From positions 40,898,839-40,962,838 of the forward strand of contig OU015532.1 of the NCBI GenBank assembly GCA_907165065.1: a DNA stretch of 64,000 bases. Reading direction: 5' to 3'. Position 1 is the stretch's first letter. The number at the start of each line of letters is the position of its first letter. The DNA is from Caprimulgus europaeus (lineage: Eukaryota; Chordata; Aves; Caprimulgiformes; Caprimulgidae). The position numbers and the translations under genes were made by a program. This document shows, piece after piece, positions 28,201 through 39,385 of this stretch. Below the pieces are notes generated by a model. That model saw only the letters and a list, made by a program, of their open reading frames with translations, was not told the origin of the DNA and made no database searches.

Positions 28201-31200
28201 ATCTGTGCCCTCATTTGCCTTAAAAATGAGCAAGATCCCAGGTTTGAGTTAATCTCTGAAACCATGTTTATCCAAAGGGAAGAAGCAGTAGCAGTCATTG
28301 CTTGGTTTCAGAGCCTTTCCTTCTGAAACAGGACCCAGGCTCTGAGATCGGGACCTGGGCTGGGTGTGGTGGCCAGACCGCATGCCACTCCAACGCACCA
28401 TGTTGACTGCTATCAGTGTGAATGTCCCATCCTTCTCTGCCCAACAGGTCCCTGTTGTGGCCATCATCACAACAGGTGGAGGTCTGAAGTCAATGACAGG
28501 ACTATATGGAAGTCTCATGGGACTCAAGAAATTAAATCTCCTGGACTGTGTGACATATATCAGTGGGCTGTCCGGCACCACGTGGTAAGCCAGCTTGTGC
28601 AGGAGGCTTGTCCAGGCCTTTTCACATTGATGCTGCTTGCAGAGATTTTCTTCAAACATCATAGAAACAAGCTGCTTCTTGGTTACAGACCTTTAAATAT
28701 TAGCTTGATCTGATGTACCTATTTTTGATTAGCCATTCTTTACTGTGCTTTTCAACTCCATATTTACAACAGTTAAATATGTATACGACAATTACACTTG
28801 TCAAAGCAGTTTCTAAGTAGTTATTGTGGATGTAAGACTGCCCATGACATCACACCTCTTCCTCTCTCGGCTGATGTCCCAGTTGTTGTTGTTCCCAGTA
28901 ATTTCTGAGACTGGCTCTGTATTTGAACTAGTCACACAGAGAAAACTACAGGATGGTGCACACTTACCCTTGCAACCCGTCAGTTTGGAAAGGACTGAGT
29001 TCCCTTGGGCAGCGTTATTCCTTGTTCACAGGACCTACAACTGCCCAACATCTGATGGTCCCATGTAGGGAAGGTTGGTGAAATAGGGGATGGTATTAAA
29101 ATTAAGCATAGTGATACCACAAGATTGACACTAAGTGATGCAAAACTAAGAGATAGCATCTGGTGTGACCTGAATTATGGTTCTAAAAACAAGCAAAGAA
29201 CATTTATTTTAATTTTTGCCTAATTCATGTTTCAGAAATGTTGCTATATTCACACTTGGCAATATTATCCTCTAAGGTGCTGCCAGTTCTATATAAAAAA
29301 AAAAAAAAAAGTCAGGAACATTTAAAAAAAAAAAGACCCTTATCTTTCAGAGCCATCTTTAAAACAATCGTAGAAAATCTTAATCACATATAATCTGTTG
29401 GATGGAGCAGTAAAACCTGAGCAAGTATGAGCAGAAGTGAATCCCTAAATGTAAACCTCTGTCCCCAACTGCAGAATATTTAAAGTCTCTTTTTGCTGTT
29501 TTTCATTTTTGCTATCTATACTACCTTTCTCCAGGACCATGGCCAACTTATACAGAGATGCCTACTGGTCGCAGAAGGACCTTGACTCACATATTGGTGA
29601 AGCCCAGAAACACGCAACCAAATGCAAAATGGGCTGTTTCTCTATGGATCGCATGAAGTACTACAACAAGCAGCTTTGTCAGCGGAGAGAAGAGGGATAC
29701 AGGACGTCATTTATAGATCTGTGGGGGCTTATGATTGAGTACTTACTAAATGATGGGGTATGACATACCTTCCATTTCTTAGAAAAACTACATATTTATC
29801 TTTTAGTGATTGAAGAGAAAACTAGCCCATCAATTCAGAGAACCTACCTCAAAACAGAGTGAAGTTCCTCATGTCAGAAAACTGTCAGGCATTTTTAGTT
29901 TCTTCAATAGTCTGCCTAGGGAGAAATGCATCTTATACGTTAATAAACCAGGTTGTGGATGCAGCCATTTGAAGTCCAGATTGGAGGCAATCTCAGGTAG
30001 TCTGCCTGAGATGCAGATTATTCATGAAAAAAGAGTTCCAGATGCAAAGCAGACTAACCTTAACAGAGTGAAAATGATCCAAAGCAAGCATGAAACAGCT
30101 AGGGTGGTTGGTGACTGATATCCATTGTCAGATAACTTGATCTGCAGGTACAAAGGAGGCAAATGCATATTTTACTTTTACTAGCAAGGACTTCTCAGAC
30201 AATGGATGGTGTAAGTGATATTAATTTTTACAAGCAATAACATATTTGCTTTTCTATTATTTCAAGTGATTTCTACCCCTACAGCACAGCAGTCCACACC
30301 CTCTTCTCTCCAGCTGGACCAGAGTTCAAGGATGAGTGTTTTGGCACTTGGGTAGTGGGAAGGGATGAGTAGTTGAGGATTGAACAGAAGTGTCCTCCAG
30401 TGGGGACAGAAATGCTGCAGTCATTCAGCCACTCATTGTCTTTCTAATTATTTCTTTATTTTTATATAAGTATATATATTATTAGTATATAGTATTTATA
30501 GAAAATAAATATGTACAGAGAGGAATACTACACATAAAACAAATATATAAGCTAAATAGCTGCCACTTTAAAAATCTCAGTTAAATGAAGTCCCTCTCAC
30601 AATTTAGCCAAGCATCTTTCACTTTGAGCAATGCAAACTATTGCTATGTAATCGTTAACCTCTCCCTCATCTGCCAGAACTAGCTGCTCTTAAGTTTGTC
30701 AGCAGTTCATGAAATTTTATGCGTTTCTTACAAACCTCTTCAATAAGAATATGCTTTTCTAGAAAAGCAGTTAAGTGGGATGCAAATAATTTGCTGCCAA
30801 ATTTCAGTCTCCATGCAAGGCTGAACTGTGATAGCTGGTGTGCACTAAGAAAAGAAACTGAAGGCCAACTTGCTCAAGGGCTTCCTTCAGCCCGAAGAGA
30901 GCAAGCACTGTTCACTATGCTCCTCATCCTGAGGAGCAGCTTGTCCCTTCTTCAACTTGCCAGGGCAGTGCTTTCTAGTATGTACAGACATTAATGCAGA
31001 AGTAGTTTTCCCTCTCCTCAACTCTTTGTAAACCCATGTCCAAAGTCAGGCTGACTGATGGATGTGTGGCCGGGGTGGTCTGTGCAATGGAACTGCATGT
31101 CCTACATGCTGGGGGAAGAGTTACCCAGCTCCAACAGCACTGGGGCTGTCAAGTTCACCCTGGGTTGTTTCCATCTCTTCTCACATAACTGTTTTTTTTT

Positions 31201-34200
31201 CAAAACCAGAAAGACCCTCACAAGCTTTCAGACCAGCAAGAAGCACTGTGCGATGGCCAGAACCCACTGCCCATCTATGTGTCAGTCTGTGTCCGGGACA
31301 ACTACAGCACCAATGATTTCAAAGGTAAGGGTGATCTTTCAGATCCTGCAGGAATAAAACTGGCAACTGCATTCCTGTAATTTGCCTTTCTCTGCTTGGT
31401 AACACTTAGATAAAACAGCCTTGGTGTGTTAGTTGCTTTTTGGAGAAATAACCATCACCTCCATAGCTTAAAATTTTAATACAAGAGCTTTTTGAGATCA
31501 GCACTTCACTGTCTAGACATATGCAATCAAAAGTCTGCCAGAAAGGCCATTTTTTAATTATTATCTGATCTACCTAGAATACAAGACATTGGAATTGTCT
31601 GAGATTTTTTTTTTTTTTTTTTTTTGTCCAAACCCAGTTATAGTTTCAATATGAAGAAAGACCACACAGTTGTGAGAAAGCTTGGGAAAGAGTCCAACCT
31701 ACTACCAACCAAATCTTTCACTTTGCTTATTGTTATGGTTATCTTTTTCCATGCGGAGAAGTAGCTGGAGGAAGAGAGGAACAGAGAAGAAATTTAGATC
31801 AAATTTTTGTGGTTGAGGTGAAAAAACGAACCACTTCTCAATGAAAGAGAGATTATAGTCCATGAGCTTTCTGTCCTAGTCTTTGCTCACACTGGAGTTG
31901 TATCAGACAACTGCACTTCACTTGGAGAGGACATCTGAGAAAGGCAAGGACTAGTTCTGTTTTCCTTAGTAGCATAGAGAAAGAGTACATTTGGCTTCTT
32001 GCAAAAAAACTCTGCCTTTGTACACAAAAAATTATTGAAGGGAAGTTAAATTAACTGTATTGATAACAGCGGATGACAGTACGTCACCTAAATGTGGCAT
32101 ATGCAAGGGCAGAGCAAAACCTCATGCACTCTGGGGAACCCTGGATAAGTGCGTCCACAGAGGGCCATAAGAGCTGGAGCCTTGCCATGCTCCCGGTGTG
32201 TGCCTTGTGCCACAGCCAGCACCACGGTCAGCAGTGTACCTCCTCCTGCCTTCCCTTTGCAACCCCTGAGCTCAGCTGCCTGGCCTTGCAGGCCATCATT
32301 TATAAACAAGGTCAGGATGGTTTATACCCTTGCCACCTCTCTCTCCACACCCATCTTCACACTGGGAGCCCTTCAAGTGTCCCCTTGTTTCTGTATTGCA
32401 GAGTGGGTGGAGTTCACCCCCTACGAGGTGGGGCTGATGAAGTATGGTGCGTTCATTCCCACAGAGCATTTCGGAAGTGAGTTCTTCATGGGACGCTTGT
32501 TAAAAAAGGTCCCCGAATCCCGGATCTGCTACCTTCAAGGTGATGTATTACATTGTCCTGGCACAGAGGTATTTCGGAGCAGTGCAATGCTGTTGGCCAG
32601 AAGGTGGATATTTCTGGGTCTAACAGCTGAATGCTGCTATGATGTCACCTGCCAGGAAATGGGGGATGTGAGGAAGTTTGTAGGAGCAGTAAAAAATCTC
32701 ACACTTTTTTCCAGTTTCTTCTTACTGTCTCTGTATGCACAAACTTTTTTTAAGTGTTGTATATGTGGGACAGATAAAGTTCCTTAATGCTTTTATTTTA
32801 GGAAATGTTACCTACTTTGGTTATCTTTCCAATTCCTCTCTGAGTGCACTCCAATTTATGTAAATTTTGACACTGCAGGAAACCTTCAGCTGTGTTTCCA
32901 CTGTGAGATTTAACTTCAACCCCATGCAGAGAATCTCATCTACTAAGGATGCAGTCTGCCTAGGGCAAAAAATATGACTAGAAGCAAAGGGTGTCTGAAC
33001 TTCTCTGGACAGTCCCTGACTTGTACAGATGGGTTGTGTGTGAAAACAGTAGTATCCCTTCACCGAGGAACCAGAATCACTGTCATATGAACACATTGCT
33101 CTGTAAGTTCAGTTTCAGTCATGTCTGCTTACACTTGTGCTGCTTAGAAGCTCCTTGGTTTCGGTAAATGTGCTGTGATACTAAATAGTCCACAATCCAA
33201 AGGAATATCTCTAAAATACTGCCCCTTGGGCTGATCCTTTTCACCTGGCCCACTACTGGGCAAGTTCATTTTCTGCATACTGTGTATGCTGTGTTGGTTT
33301 CTGTGTCCCACTGAAAATTATGAAGTCCATTTGTGGTAGACTGATGAGAATATATATTTAAATTTACAATGTCAGATGAAATGGTAGCATTGTGTTTTGT
33401 CAAAAAAGCCACCAGTGCCCCTGTGGGGAGGCTGAGAGAGGGCTGAGAGAAAAGAGTGCACAGTGGAACAGGACCCCACTGCATCTGTCAGACTTTATGC
33501 TACGGTGTGAAAGCATCATCTTCTCTTACAAACTGAATGGCTGAGACAGCCAATTCACCCCTCTGCATTGCCTGAGCTCTTAATTTGCTTCTCAAGTGAG
33601 TATTTTTCTTCTTTACTTCTCTCCCATCTCCTCTCTCTTTACCGTGTGGCAGACTGTGCAGCAGGCTAGACAGCAAGGCCTGAGCCAATGCCATAGAAAG
33701 TTAAGAGGACTTTAACAGCCCATAAATTTAGAAAGATTTGAATTAAGCCCATTCAAAAATTATTCCAAGAGACTGAAAGAGAAAGGAAAGGATAGTTTCC
33801 TGACAAAATGTATCCTTGTGTTCACTAATTCCCTTTACAGGTATGTGGAGCAGTATATTCTCTGTGAACTTATTACAAATATGGGGACTGTCCCACAGTT
33901 CAGAGGACTTCTGGAAGAGATGGACACAAGACAGAATAGAAGAAGTTGGTGAGGAATTATTAAGCTTTTCATTTATGATCACTTAGTCTTCTGGATGTCT
34001 TTGGGCATCATCCTGTCAACTATGTTGAAGCCATTGTGGCAGGATCCTCCTAAGAGATAACGACTTCCCCTCCCACCATAAAGACTAAGAGGAAGAGAGT
34101 AACCAGGGAAATGCTGCTATAATTACTAGATTTACTCAAACCCTACTGATTGAAAGGCTCTGTCCTTAAGAGGGAGCTTTAGAGGAGTCACACATTTCTG

Positions 34201-37200
34201 AGCAAGTGTGAAAAATTCTCTCATTGCCCATTCTTACTCAGCCATACAGAACCAGTGGCAGAGAATAAAGTTACTTTTACTGCCTGTGCAGAGAATAAAG
34301 ATGAATATCAAGAGGCTAATCAATATTTCCTGGGTTTTTATGTTATTACTCAGTACATTAATTACTGCATTAGATTCATCCTGGCACAAAGATAAATGAG
34401 GCCCAGAGGGTATTTTCTGAAGCAATATAGAAACCACAGTTTTATTGCTAAATTGTTTAATACGATAGTAACTATAATTACAGACATCCTGAAAATAAAG
34501 AAAGACGTCTGTGCAATCACGGAAACCACCAAGTCTCTCTGGCTGCACCATCAGCCACTTGGTCCAGCAAAGCAAGTTGTGATTTCAGGAAACCACACCT
34601 CGTGCCATTTCTACTTTTTACCCACATATGCTGCCATGCCGTCACCCTGAAAACTACCTGTTGTTTCTAAATATGAATGTATGCCCTAGGTTTTCCTGGG
34701 ATGTTGTCATTCTACTGATTAAGCATACGTTCATTTTGCCATGGGTGATCATCAGGTAAAAACTATCAGTGTTGCAACAGACCCCATAATGCCCAGTTGT
34801 TGCCCATCTGAGTGAGTGGGAACATATGCTTCAGCCGCATTTTCTCCCTTTTCCAAGACTAAAGACTGCTTTTGATGAACAGTCTTTAGGCCACAGCTGA
34901 AGACCATCAACAGTCCAGCAGCTACTCCTCCCCTTCAGAATAGTTTCTGTGCATTTAGTGAATTGTGCCAGAACAACCCCTGAGATCTCGTACACACCAG
35001 GACGATCAGAAATGAACACCAATTAACAAACAGTTCACCATTTTTTCTTCTCTCCTCTAGACGAAGACCCAGTTTTGCCTACAAGACCCCATGAGCTGAG
35101 AACTCGCATGTACACCCCTCCTGGCCCCCTGTCCAGTGCTCTTCGGGGAGCGTTGACTGATCGCTTTTCTGTTGCCCAACACCACAATTTCCTGAAGGGC
35201 TACCAGCTGCATAACAACTACCTGGACAATGAGCACTTCTGTCGATGGAAAGGTAATAGGGACTATTATTTAACAGGCATCATTTTCAGGTGGTTTTAGG
35301 GTGGAAAATTTAGGAAGGAATCCTGTCAGGCTTGGCAGGGGAAAAAAAAAAAGAGTCTCCTGAAACAGTATTTCTTTTCTTAATGGAGAAAAGAGACTAA
35401 AACTTCAGTGTTGCCAGGTATTTATGACGGTTTTTAAAATTAAGCATGTGTTTATGTGCTTTAACTGAGATCTCTGTGATCCAGACTGAGAGGGTAGGCT
35501 TGCAGGTTACAGTACTGAATTTAAAGTAGTGAACATGGGAGCAGAGTGAACATGGGAGAAAGCTGACTTTGGTGGGACTGTGCCTCTAACTTTAGATGCA
35601 ACTGGAATATCTCAGAATATGTGACCTACAAGAGAAAGCTGGAAAGGAATGTAGTCCAAGGAAGACTGGACTGAGGGGAGGCATAAATTTGAATGTAAAA
35701 AGAGATGGGAATATTTCATTCTCTAAATGAATGACAGATAAAAGATGAAACAATTATTGAAATGAAGTAAAGGAGGTTAAGTATTAGAAATAGCTTACTG
35801 GTACTAACGGGTACAAGTTACTGGAATGGACTGCTTGAAATCTCGACATACATTTTTCAGAACAGGAACTTAGGTGGCATTTTTCAGGCCCTCCCATGCC
35901 TATTTGACAATCTGGTGGTGTGGCAATTAAATTAAACCAGGTCTCTGGGATGATCAGTTCCACCTTGCATTTCTTTTTCCCGTCAAAATACCTACAGATC
36001 ATTTCTTATTCCAATACATATTTCCCTTTTAGACACAGTGTTAGACTCACGTCCCAACCAGCTGATGCAAAATCCCGATCAGCTGGGCATGATAGATGCT
36101 GGATTTTTCATCAATACCAGCAGTGCACCACTTTTAAGGCCGCAGAGGGAAGTGGATGTCATCATATATTTAAGTTATACTACTGGATCACATACGTCGG
36201 TGAGGAAGATCTTGTTACCATACTTTGTCTCTCCTTTTGCTTGTAAATGTCTAGCTTGTAGCACCTAGAGCTGCTAATTATTTCATCTGTTCAGTTTTTA
36301 ACTACTGTGATTCCCTATATTTTTCACTGTGGTGATTAATATTGTTCTTATTTCTTCCTGCCACTCCTGGAATCTGTCTCGCTGGTTTATGAACATGTTG
36401 AATTAGTCAACAGAACATCAGCACAGTTTCTTCTAGAATGACGGGAAGAGTCTCTTCTGCTTTATGCTGAATCAAGCAGGTTTCCAGACCCTGCACAGGA
36501 ATATGCATAAAGAGAATGAAGTGATTTCTCCTGATTTAAGTTAGAATATAAGAGGGGTTAAGTCCATAGTCAGGGGCAGATCATTTCTGGGCTGACAAAT
36601 AAGATACTACTAGGAAAATTCAATGACAAGTACCTTCCTGCAGAAACTCTAGTTTCTTAGAGATAGACTTAATTAGCTCTCTATAAGGCCCTGCAGAAAA
36701 GAAGTCTGGATCTTTATATCTTGGAGACTGAGGTCAGTTAGAAATTCACTGTTAAGCATCTTGGCCCACTTAAGTGGGATTATTTTTTGTGAATGAGAAC
36801 AGCTGTGCTACTGTCAATAAGCCATCTGATGCACGAGATACACATGTGATGAAGTTTCATTTCAGCCTCATACATTGTCTAGATTAATTTTATGAAGAAA
36901 GGCTGCTGCAGTTTTAAGCATTTCAGTAGAAACTGTTTCCTATTTGGTGGTGTCCAATATTAGATGGTGCAGAGTAAATAACACAGTACAGAGTAGGACA
37001 TGATATTGTATTGAACACCTCAGGGAAAAGTTATGGTATAGCCTAGTACTTCAAACTTTCTCAGCAAACTGTCAGTTTCAATTGACATTGTGTCATAATG
37101 CCTGCACAGGCGGATGTGTAACAGGCTCTTTCATTTACTAAAACTACATACTTTACCCTGAACTTCTGCAAATTGCTTCCATTTTTTAAAAAGCAGTGCC

Positions 37201-38861
37201 CTGCATTAATTTTCTAACTCTGAAATGGTGTTTATAGCTTGTGATTAGTATTCTGGTTACTGTGTGTGATAATTATGTGTAGAATAACCCTTGATAAGAA
37301 GGAACCCACCCTATGGATCTGAGTCACTAGACCTTAATTCTATATAACAATTTGGGGGCTTTAAGACAACCAAGTCGAATTCCAACGCTGACCACTTCTG
37401 TGATACTCCAGACTCTTGATAAGGCGTACAAATACTACTCGGAGCAGAAAATCCCATTCCCCAAAATTTCTTTGACTGATGAAGATAAGAAGAATTTGAA
37501 GGAATGCTACATCTTTCAGGATTCAGATTTGCCAGGATGTCCAATCGTGATTTTTCTTCCTCTTGTGAATGATACCTTCCGAGAGTATAAAGCACCTGGT
37601 AAGTTAAAAGTAGTGGCAAAGCATTAATTAAAGACACCACTACCTGCTTCCCTGACTCAGACAGATCCTTTTCCTCTGCTGCTGGTTATCTTTGCTAACT
37701 GGGTTCATGGGGGAGCAGTTTAGCTAATTAAACCTGTTTTCCCCACCCCTGTCAAATATAGTGTGTTCATTCACGTCATCTTTGTGGCCCTAAGAGGATA
37801 GATAGAGCCTTTGTTTTCTGGATGATGTTTACCTTCATCTCTCTCCCATTTGTAGTATGAAGTGTTGCTAGCTGATTGTAAAAGTTTTTTTCTTGGGAAA
37901 AGTATAGCTCAGACAAGTTATTTTTATCTGCATATAATGTCTGTTGTCCAGGGATTTAATTCTGCTCTTAAGGATGCATAGTGTCATATATGATGGTTGT
38001 GGAGCAAGAACCTGGCTTTCAGGCTGAACTCCAGCAATGTCAAGATCACTGTGTCTCCTTTTGGTGCAACATAGAATCATGGAATGGTTTGGATTGGAAG
38101 GGACCTTTAAAGGTCATCTGGCCCAACTGCCCTGCAGTGAGCAGGGAGATCTTCAACTGTCTCAGGTTGCTTAGAGCCCTGTCCAATCTGACCTTGAATG
38201 TTTCCACGGATGGGGCTTCTACCACCTCTCTGGGCATCAGCCCAGGGGTCATTTTGCTTGCTGTGCTGTGCTCGGGATCTGCCATTCTTCTTCTGCCAGG
38301 CCACCTGCTTTGTATTCCTCTCCCTTACCACCAGTTACTAGGATGCATTTGCTTTGTTTCTTCGTAGCAGGGAGTTAAAGTCTAAAATTCTTTGGCTTTA
38401 ATGAAACAGATGTTTGCAAGCAAAGTGTAGATGACCATTACAGTACTGTCCATCACTCTCCCTCCTGCACTCATCACTTCAGGCACTCAACATTATCTTG
38501 ACTAGGAGTGGGGATACACAAGCAGCATTATTTGTGCATTTAAACCCTATTTAAAGCCCAGTCAAACAAACCTCTCTTTGGGCTGCTGTGGACAGCTTGT
38601 CACTGACTGAGACAAACACCATGTCAAAGAAGCAACTTCTCTTTCTCTCCAGGTGTCAAGCGCTGTTGCTCAGAGATGGAGGAAGGACAACTTGATTTGA
38701 CCAGTCGCTTTTCCCCGTACTGCATGTTCTCAGTCAGGTACACTGATGAGAATTATCGCCGGCTGCTGAACCTCAGTGAATACAACATCCTGAACAACTC
38801 ACAGATGATTATGCAGGCCTTGCAGACAGCGATGCAAAGGAGAATGCAAAACATGTGCTAA
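4166..38861 (+). CDS. PLA2G4E-like: Cytosolic phospholipase A2 epsilon-like, copy A (21 exons, 861 aa)
   Basis: Exons read from GT-AG sites in a continuous frame: 4166-4261, 5479-5568, 14142-14214, 19929-20065, 20548-20679, 21779-21819, 22927-22969, 23457-23514, 23975-24141, 24259-24345, 25523-25560, 27428-27575, 28448-28584, 29535-29757, 31210-31324, 32402-32539, 33841-33948, 35061-35252, 36033-36199, 37412-37598, 38653-38861. They total 2586 nt, stop TAA. Domains: variable N-terminus (1-62), C2 domain (about 63-176), linker, cPLA2 lipase domain (about 300-855). The nucleophile is Ser412 in GLSGTTW and the catalytic acid Asp696 in IDAGFF. Also seen are [10 protein letters not shown] and SEFFMGRL, both typical of cPLA2. 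There is no signal peptide or membrane helix, so it should be cytosolic and recruited to membranes by calcium through C2. Known for the family: phospholipid deacylation, and in mammalian PLA2G4E calcium-dependent N-acyl transfer to phosphatidylethanolamine. Oddities: Lys384 stands where cPLA2 alpha has Arg200, and the C-terminus (QRRMQNMC) is only weakly basic. PLA2G4D or PLA2G4F are the alternatives for orthology. Confidence 0.93.
4262..14141. other. Copy A introns 1 and 2
   Basis: Intron 1 is 4262-5478. Intron 2 is 5569-14141 and is the largest in the gene (8.6 kb). I see no exon, RNA gene or recognisable young CR1 in them. A GC-richer stretch at about 7640-8170 and a T-rich run at 11970-12003 are the only compositional features. 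Confidence 0.6.
14142..20679 (+). CDS. PLA2G4E-like: Copy A C2 domain, exons 3-5
   Basis: Exons 14142-14214, 19929-20065 and 20548-20679 encode residues 63-176. Recognisable strands are [35 protein letters not shown] and [11 protein letters not shown]. Candidate calcium ligands, by analogy with cPLA2 alpha, are Asp85 and Asp91 (loop 1), Asn116 (loop 2) and Asp141/Asp143/Asp148 (loop 3). The three loops therefore look competent for calcium-dependent membrane binding. Confidence 0.9.
14338..14445 (-). mobile_element. CR1 LINE 3' fragment in copy A intron 3
   Basis: The + strand starts AATCATAGAATGGTTTGAG and runs on to CCACTAGACCAGGTTGCTCA, the reverse complement of an avian CR1 3' end. It is about 108 bp, 5' truncated and inserted antisense to the gene. 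Confidence 0.9.
16045..16310 (+). mobile_element. Probable old, diverged CR1/L3-type fragment
   Basis: The stretch CTGTGGAACTCATTGTCACA followed by ATTCATGGAGGATAAGTC (about 16190-16270) resembles the 3' part of ancient amniote CR1 families rather than the young avian type. Boundaries are uncertain. It lies in copy A intron 3. Confidence 0.5.
16936..17070. repeat. (GAATG)13 and (GAATA)14 compound microsatellite
   Basis: Thirteen perfect GAATG units (16936-17000) run into fourteen GAATA units (17001-17070). The array sits at the 3' end of the antisense CR1 at 17071. Confidence 0.97.
17071..17470 (-). mobile_element. CR1 LINE fragment with ORF2 C-terminal remnant
   Basis: About 400 bp antisense to copy A in intron 3. 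The minus strand (17411 to 17106) reads open for 101 codons with [19 protein letters not shown] and HWNRLPREV, the conserved C-terminal end of the CR1 reverse-transcriptase polyprotein. Its 3' end abuts a pentanucleotide microsatellite. Confidence 0.92.
19277..19797 (-). mobile_element. CR1 LINE 3' fragment in copy A intron 3
   Basis: The + strand begins with repeated AATCATAG/AATCACAG octamers, then GGTTTGGGTTGGAAGGGACC, and continues about 520 bp to CTCCAGAACTGGACAC. This is the longest CR1 piece in the window, 5' truncated, ending about 130 bp before exon 4. Confidence 0.93.
27428..27575 (+). CDS. PLA2G4E-like: Copy A exon 12, start of the lipase core, with a CNCS insertion
   Basis: The exon reads [18 protein letters not shown] at its start, where copy B has [14 protein letters not shown], so copy A is four residues longer. 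A second AG, 18 bp downstream (27444-27445), would keep the frame, but the split codon would become TGA. The acceptor at 27426-27427 is therefore the one that maintains the protein. Confidence 0.85.
28448..28584 (+). CDS. PLA2G4E-like: Copy A exon 13, oxyanion loop and nucleophile Ser412
   Basis: It encodes [18 protein letters not shown] through to GLSGTTW. The nucleophile serine codon is TCC at 28571-28573. In cPLA2 alpha the glycine-rich loop is followed by Arg200 (GGGFR). Here the matching codon, 28487-28489, is AAG for lysine (residue 384). The residue after the nucleophile glycine is Thr in both copies, where cPLA2 alpha has Ser. Confidence 0.92.
35560..35970 (+). mobile_element. Possible degraded CR1-like remnant
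   Basis: A series of weak matches in the right order (AAAGGAGGTTAAGTATTAG, ACTGGAATGGACTGC, AGAACAGG, then a GGATGATC-like end) suggests an ancient CR1 tail in copy A intron 18. Similarity is low. Confidence 0.3.
36033..36199 (+). CDS. PLA2G4E-like: Copy A exon 19, catalytic Asp696
   Basis: It encodes [18 protein letters not shown] and DVIIYLSY. The Asp codon is GAT at 36095-36097 and aligns with Asp549 of cPLA2 alpha, the partner of the nucleophile serine in the Ser-Asp dyad. The flanking hydrophobic strand and LLRP are typical of the family. Confidence 0.92.
38071..38237 (-). mobile_element. CR1 LINE 3' fragment in copy A intron 20
   Basis: AGAATCATGGAATGGTTTGG followed by GGTCATCTGGCCCAACTGCC marks an antisense CR1 3' end of about 165 bp. 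Confidence 0.88.
38653..38861 (+). CDS. PLA2G4E-like: Copy A last exon and C-terminus
   Basis: It encodes the final 69 residues, including [17 protein letters not shown] and [16 protein letters not shown], and ends QRRMQNMC with TAA at 38859-38861. Copy B has the same exon length but a much more basic end. Confidence 0.92.
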
Positions 38862-39076
38862 TCACCCATCCAACTGCCCCTGTCTTCTCAGAGGAGTTTT
38901 TCATGCTCTAGGACACAGAAGGGACATAGATTTTTGAACCCTGGCCGTTCTGCACTACAGAAATAACCTACCCCATGTGGCTCAGTGGTTTGTTGGGGTT
39001 TTTTGCATTCCCAAGAAATGACCTCTATAGGCAAAGACATTGACTGAGAAATTTTTACGTATGCTTTGTTCCCTAA

Positions 39077-39082
39077 ATTAAA
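39077..39082 (+). promoter_or_regulatory. Candidate polyadenylation signal of copy A
   Basis: ATTAAA lies 216 nt after the stop codon and is followed by a T/G-rich stretch from about 39112. Canonical AATAAA hexamers further down (40762-40767 and 40855-40860) could serve longer 3' UTRs. Confidence 0.45.
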
Positions 39083-39323
39083 GTTGTTTATCGAACGCTT
39101 TTTACACAAAATCATTGTTAGTTTTTTAAAATAGTGTTATTTTAAGCCTAACTTATTATAATGTATGACATATAGAAAAATCATTTTCTACTACCACAAT
39201 GCTACAGTAATACAACCCAACCAACACGCCTACAAGCCATAAGATGGGGGCATAAACTTCTGCTCCCCATAATTCTTCTTTGTGGAACACAAGGTGTGTC
39301 CAACCTTTGAAAACTAAGAAAAT

Positions 39324-39385
39324 CTGAGACACAGCTGGAAGCTGGCATTGGATCCTGAGACATGACTGGAAGCTGACATTGGATC
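39324..39385. repeat. 31-bp tandem duplication, two copies
   Basis: Units 39324-39354 and 39355-39385 both begin CTGAGACA and end CATTGGATC, with 4 differences in 31 positions. It lies in the intergenic region beyond the copy A candidate polyadenylation signal. Confidence 0.85.

Larger units (their letters stand above)
20066..38652. other. Copy A introns 4-20
   Basis: Introns of about 0.1-1.9 kb separate exons 4-21. Apart from the CR1 at 38071 and the weak remnant near 35560, they hold A/T homopolymers (26119-26134, 29296-29311, 31606-31625), a TG/CA-rich stretch (22077-22113) and otherwise unremarkable sequence. Confidence 0.6.

Noticed and set aside
32149-32787. 212-codon + strand open frame
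   Set aside because: It overlaps exon 16 (32402-32539) in the true frame but extends through both splice sites into intron sequence; only the exon part is coding.
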